Under the pieces are notes generated by a model. The model was not told where the DNA came from and searched no databases. It worked only from the letters and a program-made list of their open reading frames with translations. A stretch of DNA of 64,000 nt from Xestospongia bergquistia. Its lineage: Eukaryota; Porifera; Demospongiae; Haplosclerida; Petrosiidae. The DNA lies in NCBI GenBank assembly GCA_963965975.1, contig OZ014424.1, positions 1,550,001 to 1,614,000 on the forward strand, in the 5' to 3' direction. Made by a program: the position numbers and the translations under genes. Position 1 is the stretch's first letter. Every line of letters begins with the position of its first letter. Positions 50,802-62,848 of this stretch are shown here, in pieces.

Positions 50802-51511
50802 TCAAAATATGCATTCACTAACTTTAAATGATATTAAGTTATATCTCACATGTTTGATATTGTGAGGTGTAGTATCTAGCCAGTATTTGAAGAGAATGTT
50901 ACTTATTATGACACTAGATATAGCTACTCCTGATACAACATAGGACACAATGATAAACTGTTCAATTGAAATTTGTGCAGTAACAAACACTACAGGTAGA
51001 GTCAGTAGGTGCCAATAAATAATAGCACTTAGTTCATCTGCTGAAGATCCTACTGATTGATCAATATTGAATTGGACAATATTAGAACCAACACTAGAAT
51101 AACCAATTACTTGAAAGATGTAACCAGCACTAAATAGTGCTATAAAAACTGGGAACAAGTCTAAAGATGTCTTTACAATAACAGCCAAGCCACTAAGTAT
51201 CCATGATGCAAATACAAAATACACACCAGTAATGATATTCTTATATCTACCTGTTTATATCAGCAAGTAGACCAAAGAGAGGAAATGACAAAAATATTAA
51301 ACAATACCCAATATTTAAGAAAATATCATTATGTTTAACATGACTGTCAAAGTAGCTTGCAGCAAAATTTACAATCATCACAAAACTAGCATATATTAAT
51401 GCTTCCCAGAATATAAGTAACAGACACAACGAGAAGTAAGGCATTGGATCTTTTTCTTAAAACTTGACATCTTAATATTTCATCTACTAAAGGAGATTGT
51501 ATAAATTTCAT
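50802..51511 (-). pseudogene. MFS/POT-like transporter fragment, copy 1 (frameshifted)
   Basis: Minus-strand membrane-protein sequence with several hydrophobic segments and FPLFGLLADINR, resembling the signature of proton-dependent oligopeptide (POT/SLC15) or other major-facilitator transporters. Only about four to six membrane segments remain. Between GLLAD and RYKNIITG the sequence is two bases shorter than copy 2 at 61.5-62.2 kb, which shifts the frame. The 5' part of a normal transporter of this class is absent. I call it a broken fragment; an expressed short protein is not excluded. Confidence 0.6.
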
Positions 51512-51953
51512 AAAGATAACATAGCCACATGCTTTTTTCAAATCACATACTTGTTTTAACAAAGCTTAGCAAAATGGTTGCAAATGAAGATACCAATTAC
51601 AATTTGTTATAATACAACTGTTTACTCCAAAACTAAAACATAATTATATATATATTTATATATATATTATTCAAAACTGTCTATTAAAATATATACTAGA
51701 ATATTGAAGACGTAATCCATGACAGACAGTCCTAAGACTATTGACAGTTAGCATATTGACTATAATTTGATTATGTAGAAGTGTTGGACTCAGTACATGC
51801 ACAAGATTATAGAACACAAAGTAAAATAGACAAAGAGTCTCATAATTAAGCCACAGTATATCTATTATACTTACTCAAAATTCATTGATATTGTTAACAT
51901 GACATAACAGACTATATATCCTCACAATACAGTAATAATAATAACATAGAAAG
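51512..51953. other. AT-rich spacer
   Basis: Contains a short TATATATT microsatellite (about 51644-51668) and no supported gene. It precedes the chimeric ZFAND1-tail gene. Confidence 0.55.
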
Positions 51954-52348
51954 ATGATGGAACTGGACAAGCAAGTTATGAAGTCCATTCAAAAAACAAG
52001 AGAGGCAGACATAACATGGATCATTGATGTCTATGTGTTGTTACATAAACTTACCAACTCAGAAGTTTGTAAAGGATATCATCCTCTGTTCTACAGGACT
52101 GTTGGAAAAGTTGTGGATTATCTATCAGAAATATATAAAGTTCGTAACAATAATGATAAACTTCAAGCTAAGGTACACTTGTTGGCTTTGTTTCATTTAA
52201 ATATATTTATATTTTATTTTAGAAATTATTATTGTTCACTTCTGATGATGAGATTTTAGTAATGAGACAATCAATAGAGAGTATTGAGGAGACTTATCCA
52301 TCAGGAACTACATTGTATTTAGAATATGAAAATAATTATGATTATTAG
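51954..52348 (+). CDS. Chimeric small gene ending in the ZFAND1 C-terminal domain
   Basis: Two exons, 51954-52172 and 52223-52348, joined in phase 0, predict a protein of about 115 residues. The last roughly 67 residues are a near copy of ZFAND1 exons 8 and 9 (TVGKVVDYLSEIY; LLLFTSDDEILVM; LEYEN). The splice sites and intron between them are conserved. The first 48 residues (MMELDKQVMKSIQKTREAD...) are not from ZFAND1 and are not recognised. The join lies at ZFAND1's exon 8 acceptor (shared ACAG), and the new sequence reads through it in frame. It may be a young chimeric gene or a duplicate fragment with a fortuitous ORF. No zinc fingers are present. Confidence 0.5.
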
Positions 52349-52736
52349 AACAATAACAGATTATCAAATCAATTGTTTATTACTTGTTTCATAAAATTAT
52401 CATTGATAAACTAACTTATCAAGATATTATAAATTTTGTGTATTGCTCCATATTGAATTCAGTTTGCATTCTGCTAGATGTAACCACATGATTACTATAA
52501 ATAGTAACATATAATCATGTGTTACTATGTTTAGACTAGTGATCAATGGTCATGGGATGATGTAATCCTGGTTACAGCCAGAAACTACCCTATTTAAAAT
52601 TAACTGGGGTAATGTATCATCCATTAAATCATAAAATATTATAATTATGATTTAGCATACTTGGTTAAAATATATGACCTGTTTTTTAACACCTCAAAAA
52701 CAGTTTTGTATATATACATACAGTTACCATGAATGG

Positions 52737-52782
<46 letters not shown>

Positions 52783-53146
52783 CAACTTTGTATGTATACA
52801 AAACTGTATTTTTGAGATGCTTTAATAGCGGGCCCTTTTCACAAATTTGATTACAAATGTTTTTTCAGAAGTGGTCCCTTGTTGCTAATCAGGTCACATA
52901 TGCATTCACTAACTATGAATAATATTAACCTCCAACTCACATGATAGTATAATAATATTCAATGTTTCTACTGTTAATAATCAAAAATTCATGTGACTGT
53001 CAATCTAAAAATATAAAAATACCTTAAATGGTAAAATTATGACTGGTAACCTTATTCACACTGGAAAATTTATTTTTAGATACTAGTTTCCATAGAAACA
53101 AAAAAAAGTGAAAACAAAGAACTTCTTTGCATCTTCAGTATAGACA
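52349..53146. other. Duplicated spacer with TA microsatellite
   Basis: A copy of the 45039-45889 spacer, including a TA tract at about 52738-52782 and the promoter side of ankyrin copy 2. No additional gene is seen. Confidence 0.6.
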
Positions 53147-56100
53147 ATGTCTGACAAGGAAAATGGAGAAAATACTTCCACATCTGCTGAGTCAAGTATT
53201 GAAGGTTTGTTTACATTATACAATAATGGTATTATTATCGTAATAATAGGTACCACAGAACTTACTGTAAAACAAGTTAAGAAAATCTTGAAGGATATAC
53301 TTTTAAGTCATTTTGCTGGTTTAAGTGATCAGTTGAGACTATGTCTTCATCAAGTTACTACAAAAATGTATTCCTGTGCACTAATAAGTAAATCAGTCAG
53401 AGATTCTCCAACAGTTTACAGTGTAATTGATGAATTTGAAAATGGATTGCAATATAAGGATGATGTCTTAAAGTTACAAGAACATTGTCAACTTTTCTTA
53501 CAATGTCTCTCCAGTGAAGGTGGTCCAATGACATTAGCTGCTAAAAAGTTATGTCAAGATTGGATGGAAGAAATTAATAAACAATGCAATGTAAATCTAG
53601 ATCTTGAATTAGATGTAACACAAGGTCAGTACATAAAAATTACACATACACTTACTTATATGGTGGTACAGGTACTCTTGAAGAAACAAACTGGTATCAA
53701 TCAGAACTATCTACAACTGAACCTACTATTTCTAGAGGTAATTAAATTGTCAAAACTATAAGCATTATTAATTATTGTAATTCTTTTATGAATTAAGGTA
53801 ACAGAGACAAAATGACCACAACAGATTTAGAAGTCAAAAATGGAGGCAACCAAATTACAGAATCAGATTGTCAAATAAAAGCACAAAGACACCACCAAAT
53901 CTCTAATCCATCCACTCAGCTTCAAGAAATAACAGTCATACCAGATGATCCAGTAGCCAAAAACTTAAAGGAACTTTACAATGAATTTGTAAAATTAGTT
54001 AATAATATCAAGAGTGCCTTGGACAAGCTAATTGAAAATGAAACGCTCAGAATAATAGAAATATCAGCTTATCTTGGAGAATATTTCAGAGTGAGAGGAT
54101 TAACAGATGTTACAGACATACATAAACTGTTTGAAGGTCTATGGGCTCTATACAGCTACCTTGATATTGAGGTATTAGAAGTTATCGTGGAAAATGAAGA
54201 TTTTCAAATTGAAGAAAAGCTGCAGAAGGATATGAAGACATATAAACATCATCTTGAAGAGTTTAAAGAATCAACAACACTAAGTGAATTCAAGAAAGCA
54301 GTTGAAGAAGCATTCATACCAAATCCACAAGTCACATCAACTACACGTGAAGTTGTCATCAAGATAAATCGTCACTGGGGAAAGAAAACATTGGAGAACT
54401 TCAAAACACTTGTTAACCACATGTTCCATCAAAGAATGACCCACATACGTGTGGAAGAAGGATCAATATGTGTAACTCTAATTGTACCTCAATCAGTAGT
54501 AGAATACATCTTGAAAATCACCCTTCTAAAAAAAGAGTTTGCATCTGTCATTGGTATGTTTGAATTGACTGTTGATGGTAAACTAATTCTAGAAGAAAAA
54601 GAAAATGAACATTTTCATTTTGACCAAGCATTGCAAGAGGCTTCAAAACTTAACAATAATGATGCTGTTCAATATCTGCTTGATTTAATTGATAATATCG
54701 ATTATCAAAATGAAAAGGGCAGAACAGCACTTATATTAGCTAGTAAATGTGGACATGAACAAGTTGTACAGACACTATTATCAGCTGGAGCTGATGTTGA
54801 CATTCAAGATAGTGAAGGTTGGACAGCACTTATGATAGCATGTGAACACAATTATCTTGGAATAGTCAATACTCTTTTCCAGGCAGGTGCTAACCCAAAT
54901 TTAAAGGTGTCAGATGATACTAATCCACTAATGATAGCAAGTTATTATGGATATTATGATATTGTTGAAGTATTACTACAGCAACAAACTGGTATTAACT
55001 ATCGAAGAAGAAATGGAGTGACTGCCCTAATGCTATCTAGTCAAAATGGTCATACACAGGTCATTGAACTACTCCTAAAAGAGCATGCATGTGTTAACAT
55101 TAAAGATAATGAAGGTTGGACTGCCCTGATGCTAGCTAGTCAAAATGGTCATACCCATGTCGTTGAACTACTCATAAAAGAGCATGCAGATGTTGACATT
55201 AAAGATAATGAAGGTTGGACTGCCCTGATGCTAGCTAGTCAAAATGGTCATGCCCATGTCGTTGAACAACTAATCAAAGAACATGCAGATGTTGACATTC
55301 AGAACAAGGAAGGCGTGACTGCCCTAATGATAGCTAGTCAAAATGGTCATACTGAGGTCGTTCAACAACTATTGAAAGAGGATGTACAAGTTAATATTCT
55401 GACCAAAAATGGATTGACTGCCCTTATGTTAGCTAGTAAAAATGGTCACACACAGGTCGTTGAACTAATACTGAAAGAGAATGCAGATGTTAATATTAAA
55501 GATAATGAAGGTTGGACTGCCTTAATGCTAGCTAGTTATAATGGTCATACTGAGGTCATTCAACAACTATTCAAAGACGATGTAGATATTAATATTCAGA
55601 CTAAAAATGGATTGACTGCCCTTATGTTAGCTAGTAAAAATGGTCATACACAGGTTGTTGAACTACTAACTAAAGAACTTGTAGACATTGATGTGCAGAA
55701 AAAAAATGGAAGTACAGCCTTAATGTTAGCTTGTGTTTATGGACATGTTGAAGTAGCTGAGTGTTTACTACAATCATTTGCAAATCCTCATATAATAGCA
55801 TATGATAGATCAACAGCATTTTCATTAGCAGCTTATAATGGTAACAGAGATCTTGTTAATATGCTCTTAGATAAAGCTGAACCTACTACTGATGAGATTG
55901 AAAAAGCAGTACTACTATCATGTTATGGTGGTTACCCTACTCTCATTACCTTCCTTTCAAGTAAACTTCCATACCTTACTGATGACCAGAGAGAACTACT
56001 AGACTCATGTGTTAAAGGAGATTTAGGTACAGTCATGATGAAAACATTAGATAGTCCAGATACTCCACTGGTACTTGGTCTTACTCCACTCATGGTAGCT

Positions 56101-56562
56101 TCATCATGTGGACATGTTGATATAGTGGATGCTCTCATACAAGCTGGAGCTGATGTCAATAAACAAGAAAGTCGTTTTTGGTTCACTCCTTTGTTTTTTG
56201 CAGTAAGAGGTAGTAAATCTGCTTTAATAGTAGAGACACTCTTAATGTATGGTGCAAGTCCTAACAATATTGCTGTTATAAATGAAACTCCATTGGATAC
56301 AGCTACTGGCATTTGTAAGACATTTGAAATGGATGCCATTAGTAGGTTATTAATCAAATATGGAGGTCAGACAACATTACAATTACTTGGAAGAAACAAA
56401 TCAGAGCCAAAGTCATCACTAGCACCTGATGAACTACAAACCACACCTACATCATCACAAGCACTTGAAGATGCAAGTTACATTATCAAGAAAAAGAGAA
56501 ATCCATCAGAATATCCCATTTTACATCCTTTATTACTTAAATCCTCAGCCTTCATTATTTAA
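53147..56562 (+). CDS. Ankyrin-repeat protein, tandem copy 2
   Basis: Same four-exon, phase-1 structure as copy 1: 53147-53204, 53250-53624, 53672-53737, 53798-56562. The protein is about 1087 residues. The N-terminal helical domain (LISKSVRDSPTVYSVIDEFE), the KINRHWGKKTLENF module and the ankyrin consensus are conserved. The ankyrin tract has about two more 33-residue repeats than copy 1 in its homogeneous central part. The C-terminus also differs slightly (tail ending LLKSSAFII). The reading frame is intact throughout, so this is the longest copy. Function is unknown; it is probably an intracellular scaffold or sensor. Confidence 0.86.
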
Positions 56563-57537
56563 TGATATCAATGTGAAACAAGGCAACAAGAATGAAGTTA
56601 AGAATGTGCATAAAAAGTTTTAATAGTTATTACAAACTGTTATTAGTTATTATATAATGAGTAATTATTCATGTTCTAGTAAAAGAAAGTTTACATTCTT
56701 TATTAATTCATTTATAAAATACCCAGTACTCACAAATTTAAAAATACCAATAAAAAATAGTAGAGAACTGTGTAAAAGTGAAACCATTCCTAATGTTATT
56801 GCTGTCAATAACAAAACTCCATTGAATATAGCAACTGATAAGGAACAACAAGAAAGTGTCATTGAATTATTAATCAAGTATGGAGGTCTGACACAATCAC
56901 AATTACAATGAACAAAATTTCTGAACTCAAGTTATCATTACTGACAACACATGAACTAACTAGTATAAAAAAATGAACATTCAGTGCTACTATCAAGATG
57001 GAAACAAAGCAAAAGAGACAGGAATATCAAGAATCAAGTCCATAATTAGTTCATTTACTCCTACTCACACATTTGCAGATATCAATGTAAAACAAGACAA
57101 GAAAGAAGTCAAAGAATTAAATACTATTAATTTTTAATTAACTATGTATAGAAATAGTTAACAGTGTGATAACATAAAACTCCAGTACTGATTACATCCA
57201 GAAACTGCCCTATTTATGGTTAGTCACTCTTATGGCATCTTAACAGGTCATAATGTATCATCTTATCCTTTATTTATAAGATATTATAATTTTATTAACA
57301 TATTTGGTCAAAATATGCATTCACTAACTATGAATGATATTAACTTATATCTCACATGTTGGTATAACAATATTCTATGATTTCACAGTTATTAATGAAC
57401 ATTGTTGCTCTAAAAATAGAAAATACCTTAAATAGTAAAATAATGACTAATAACCTTATTCATAATTCATTTTTAGTAACTAATTTCCATAGAAACAAGA
57501 AAAGTGACAACAAAGAACTTGTACCTTCAGCATAACA
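56563..57537 (+). other. Flank of ankyrin copy 2 with relic ankyrin exon and start of the next unit
   Basis: At about 56760-56911 the relic SETIPNVIAVNNKTPLNIAT...ELLIKYGGLTQSQLQ is followed by a stop. From about 57160 the sequence matches the flanks seen at 50660 and 61380, but without the hAT insertion and without the transporter fragment. It then runs into the promoter region of copy 3. Confidence 0.55.
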
Positions 57538-60500
57538 ATGTCTGACAAGGAAAATGGAGAAAATACTCCTACATTTGCTGAGTCAAATATTGAAGGTTTG
57601 TTACATTATATAATAATAATGTTATTATTATCAAAATAACAGATACCACAGGAACTACTTTAAACCAAGTTAAGAAAATTTTGAAGGCTGTACTTTTAAG
57701 TCATTTTGCTGATTTAAGTGATCAGTTAAGACAATGTCTACATCAAGTGACTACAAAAATGTATTCCTGTGGACTGATAAGTAAATCAGTCAGAGATTCT
57801 CCAACAGTTAACAGCGCGATTGATGAATTTGAAAATGGAATGCAATATAAGGATGATGTCTTAAAGTTGCAGGAACATTGTCGATTCTTCTTACGATGTC
57901 TCTCCATTGAAGGTGGTCCAATGAATTTAGCTGCTCAAGAGTTATGTAAGAACTGGACAGAACAAGCTAATATAAAATGCAGTGTATCACTAGACCTCTT
58001 ATGTGATGACATTGTGCATGAATCAAACCAAGGTCAGTATTAAACACAAACATGTATATTTACTTAATATGATGATACAGGTACAGGTACTCCTCAAGTA
58101 ACAAACATACAATTGAGATCATCTCCAACAGATATAGATACTATCACTGAAGGTAAATTAGTTGTTAATATGTACAACACTTTCAAATATAATTTTATCA
58201 ACCAAGGTAACATTGACCAAATATTGACAACAGAGGTTGAAGACAGACTTAAGGAAACAGCCCCTCAAGCACAAATACATCACCCAACCTTAAATCCATC
58301 CTCTCAACTTATGAAGATAGTAGTCATTCCAGATGAGCCAATAGCCAAAAAATTAGCAATTCTATATAATGAATTTGTAGACTTAGTTGCAAGTCTTAAG
58401 AGTACCCTGCGTAAGGCAGTCAACAATGGAACATTTGAAACTATCGACATTACTGATTACGTTAGTGAATATTTAAGAGTAAAAGGATGGACTAATGCTA
58501 GAGATATTAGTGAACTGTTTGAATACCTTTGGCCTTATTACAGCTACATTGACTGCGGGGTATTAGAAGCCATCATCAATAGTAAACGCTTTAAACTTGA
58601 TAAACAGTTACAAGAAGACATGAGTAGCTACAAACAACAACTTGAAGATTTTAAAGAATCAACAACACTAACTGAATTCAAGAAAGCAGTTGAAAAAGCA
58701 TTTATACCAAATCCACAAGTCACATCAACTACACGTGAAGTTGTCATCAAGATAAATCGTCACTGGGGAAAGAAAACATTGGAGAACTTCAAAACACTTG
58801 TTAACCACATGTTCCATCAAAGAATGGCCCACATACGTGTGGAAGAAGGATCAATATGTGTAACTCTACTTGTACCTCAATCAGTAGTAGAATACATCTT
58901 GAAAATCACCCTTCTAAAAAAAGAGTTTGCATCTGTCATTGGTATGTTTGAATTGACTGTTGATGGTCAACCAATTCTAGAAGAAGAAGAAAATGATCGT
59001 TTTCATTTTGACCAAGCATTGCAAGAAGCTTCAAAACTTAACAATAATGATGCTGTTCAATATCTGCTTGATTTAATTGATAATATCAATTATCAAAATG
59101 AAAAGGGCAGAACAGCACTTATATTAGCTAGTAAATGTGGACATGAACAAGTTGTACAGACACTATTATTAGCTGGAGCTAGTGTTGACATTCAAGATAA
59201 TGAAGGCTGGACAGCACTTATGATAGCATGTGAACACAATTATCTTGGAATAGTCAATACTCTCGTCCAGGCAGGTGCTAACCCAAATTTAAAGATATCA
59301 GATGATACTAATCCACTAATGATAGCAAGTTATTATGGCTATTATGATATTGTTGAAGTATTACTACAGCAACAAACTGAAATTAACTATCAAAGAAGAG
59401 ATGGAGTGACTGCCCTAATGCTAGTTAGTCAAAATGGTCATATACAGGTCATTGAACTACTCCTAAAAGAGCATGTAGATGTTAACATTAAAGATAATGA
59501 AGATTGGACTGCTCTAATGCTAGCTAGTCATAATGGTCATACACAGGTCGTTGAACTACTCCTAAAAGAGCATGCAGATGTTAACATTAAAGATAATGAA
59601 AGTTGGACTGCTCTAATGCTAGCTAGTCAAAATGGTTATACTGAGGTCATTCAACGACTATTGAAAGAGGATGCAGATGTTAATATTCAGACCAAAAATG
59701 GATCGACTGCCCTAATGTTAGCTAGTAAAAATGGTCACACACAGGTTGTTGAACTACTCCTAAAAGAGCATGCAGACATTAACATTGAAGATAATGAAGG
59801 TTGGACTGCCCTGATGATAGCTAGTCAAAATGGTCATACACAGGTTGTTGAACTACTAACTACAGAACTTGTAGACATTGATGTGCAGAAAAAAATGGAA
59901 GTACAGCCTTAATGTTAGCTTGTGTTTATGGACATGTTGAAGTAGCTGAGTGTTTACTACAATCATTTGCAGATCCTCATATAATAGCATATGATAGATC
60001 AACAGCATTTTCATTAGCAGCTTATAGTGGTAATAGAGATCTTGTTAATATGCTGTTAGATAAAGCTGAACCAACTACTGATGAGATTGAAAAAGCAGTA
60101 GTAACATCATGTTATGGTGGTCATCCTACTATTATTACGTTTCTCTTTAATAAGCTTACACACCTCACTAATGACCAAAGAGAACTACTAGACTCATGTG
60201 TTAATGGAGATTTAGGTACAGTCATGATGAAAACATTAGATAGTCCAGATACTCCACTGGTACTTGGTCTTACTCCACTCATGGTAGCTTCATCATGTGG
60301 ACATGTTGATATAGTGGATGTTCTCATACAAGCTGGAGCTGATGTCAATAAACAAGAAAGTCATCAGGGGTTCACTCCTTTGTTTTTTGCGGTAAGAGGT
60401 AGTAAATCTGCTTTAATAGTAGAGACACTCTTAATGTATGGTGCCAGACCTAATGATATTGCTATTACAAAAACTCCATTGGATATAGCTACTGACATTT

Positions 60501-60748
60501 GTGAGACATTTGAAATGGATGCCATTATCAAGCTATTAATCAAATATGAAGGTCAGACAACATTACATGGAAGAAACAAATCAGAGCCAAAGTCATCACT
60601 AGCATCTAATGAACTACAAACCACACCTACATCATCACAAACAACATCACTTGAAGATACAAGTTACATTATCAAGAGAAAGAGAAATCAATCAGAATAT
60701 CCCATTTTACATCCTTTATTACTTAAATCCTCAGTCTTCATTCTTTAA
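57538..60748 (+). CDS. Ankyrin-repeat protein, tandem copy 3 (one-base frameshift)
   Basis: Exons 57538-57595, 57643-58032, 58087-58152 and 58207-60748 follow the pattern of copies 1 and 2. The first part of exon 4 is the most diverged region (PDEPIAKKLAILYNEFVDLV). The KINRHWGKKTLENF module and ankyrin repeats are nearly identical to the other copies. At 59889-59895 an A run has seven bases where copies 1 and 2 have eight; the frame ends at 59912 and the remaining ankyrin repeats continue in another frame to 60748. This is either an assembly error in a homopolymer or a genuine break removing the last five to six repeats. The 54-bp intron 58153-58206 is in frame and lacks stops, so its retention would not break the protein. 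Confidence 0.75.
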
Positions 60749-61525
60749 TGATATCAATGTGAAACAAGACAACAAGAATGAAGTTAAAAACTTGCATATT
60801 AAGTTATTACAAACTGGTATTACTTATTATTACTTATTATACAACAAGAATGAAGTTAAAAACTTGCATATTAAGTTATTACAAACTGTTAGTGTAATTC
60901 TTGTGCTACTAAAAGAGAGTTTACATTCTTTATTAATGTATTTATCTAAACACTCATTACTCACAAATTTAGATAGTGGAACCATTCCTAATGTTATTGC
61001 TGCCACTAATAAAACTCCAAGCAACTGATAAGGAACAAGAAGGTGTTATTGAATTATATTAATCAAATATGGAGGTCTGACAAAATGACAATTACAATGA
61101 AAAAAATAGTCTGCTTCGTCAGAACTCAAGTTTTCATTACTGACAACAGATGAACTAGCTAATATAATAAAATATGAAGATTCAAGTACTACTATCAAGA
61201 TGGAGACAAAGCAAAAGAGACAGAAATATCAAGAATCAAGTCCATAATTACCTCATTTACTTCATACATTATAAACCCTACTCACACATTTGGAGATATC
61301 AATGTAAAACAAGACAATAAAGAAGTCAAAGAATTAAAAACTATTAATTTTTAATTAACTATTTATATGAAATAGTTAACAGTGTGATGACATAAAACTT
61401 CGATACTGGTTACATCCAGAAACTGCCCTATTTATGGTTAGTCAATCTTATGCCATCTTAACAGGTCATAATGTATCATCTTATCCATTGTTTATAAGAT
61501 ATTATAATTATATTAACATATTTGG
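60749..61525 (+). other. Flank of ankyrin copy 3 with partial relic exon and empty hAT site
   Basis: It includes a direct repeat of about 60 bp (ACAAGAATGAAGTTAAAAAC at about 60770 and 60843). A shortened relic ankyrin exon (TIPNVIAATNKTP, about 60980-61090) has an internal deletion. GTGTGATGACATAAAAC at about 61380 is the uninterrupted counterpart of the hAT target at 49.75 kb. Confidence 0.55.
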
Positions 61526-62240
61526 TCAAAATATGCATTCACTAACTTTAAATGATATTAGCCTATATCTAACATGTTTGATAGGATTGATATTGTGAGG
61601 TGTAGTATCTAGCCAGTATTTCAATAGAAAGCTACTTATTTTGACACTAGATACAGCTACTCCTGATACAACATAAGACACAATGATAAACTGTAACATT
61701 GTACAATTAGTGCAGTAATATACACTACAGGTACAGTCAGTAGGTGCCAATAAATAATAACACTTAGTTCATCTGCTGAAGATCCCACTGATTGATCAAT
61801 ATTGAATTGGACAATATTAGAACAAACATTAGAATAACCAATTAATAGAAAGATGTAACCAGCACTAAATAGTGCTACAAAAACTGCATGGGAACAAGTT
61901 TAAAGATGTCTTTACAATAACAGCAAAGCCATTAAGTATCCATGACATAAATACAAAATGCACACCAGTAATAATGGTCTTATATCTACCTGTCTTTACA
62001 TCAGCAAGAAGACCAAAGAGAGGGAATGAAAAAATATTAAACAATACCAAATATTTAAGAAAATATCATTATGTTTAACATGATCATCAAAGTAGCTAGC
62101 AGCAAGAATATGAATCATTACAAAATTTTAGCATATATTAAGGTTTCTCAAAGAATTACTTACATGACACCATGAGAAGTAAGTTATTGGATCTTTCTTT
62201 TTAAAACTTGATATCTTAATACTTCATTTACTTAAGGAGA
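61526..62240 (-). pseudogene. MFS/POT-like transporter fragment, copy 2 (broken)
   Basis: A paralogue of 50802-51511. It retains PLFGLLADVKTGRYKTIITG, where copy 1 is frameshifted, but its own frame is broken near 61880 and again near 61700. It therefore splits into short pieces (FVFMSWILNGFAVIVKTS; VSGVAVSSVKIS). It is a membrane-transporter relic with no intact ORF. Confidence 0.65.
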
Positions 62241-62280
62241 TTGTAATAAGTTCATAAAACAAAATAGCAATTTCAATTCG

Positions 62281-62281
<1 letters not shown>

Positions 62282-62328
<47 letters not shown>
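62282..62328. repeat. ATT trinucleotide microsatellite
   Basis: About fifteen perfect TTA/ATT triplets, within a 600-bp AT-rich spacer (62241-62848) that otherwise shows nothing supportable. Confidence 0.95.
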
Positions 62329-62848
62329 ATAGTTTGATTTGATATTGAGCACACCTATAACAACCAGTCCTAAGAATATAATCTATATTGACAGCTTGAA
62401 AAGTAAATGTATATTAATTACATTAAGTACTTTTGTTGAGATTTATTTAATTACAGCAACTTTTGGAGGACTAGTACCACAACCAAGTCTTCAACTTTAT
62501 CATAATTATTCAATGAGTTATATATATTAATCAATATGTTTGCACTGGCTGACGTATGTCTCATTGGTATAGTAGTCATATGTGTTTATAAATAAAATTG
62601 GCTGTAGTAATTATAATTAATGTTTATTAGCCTTACAGTTTAAATACACTATCATTGCCATTTATTTGTCTGGTGATTATTCTATCAACTTTATATTTTT
62701 CAGAAATATTGACACAATCAGTTAGACAAAATTGTTAACATTGCACTGAGAAAATGTAAGATTGAAAGGACCAACATATAGTTTAAATGTAAGCCATGAA
62801 AAAGACTCATAATTATATAGCAAAAATATGAAACTAACAGAAAATATA

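Noticed and set aside
55932..56357. 141-codon minus-strand ORF antisense to ankyrin copy 2
   Set aside because: It is a shadow of the sense ankyrin repeats; the same shadow at 60121-60348 is shorter in copy 3 and no splice or motif support exists.
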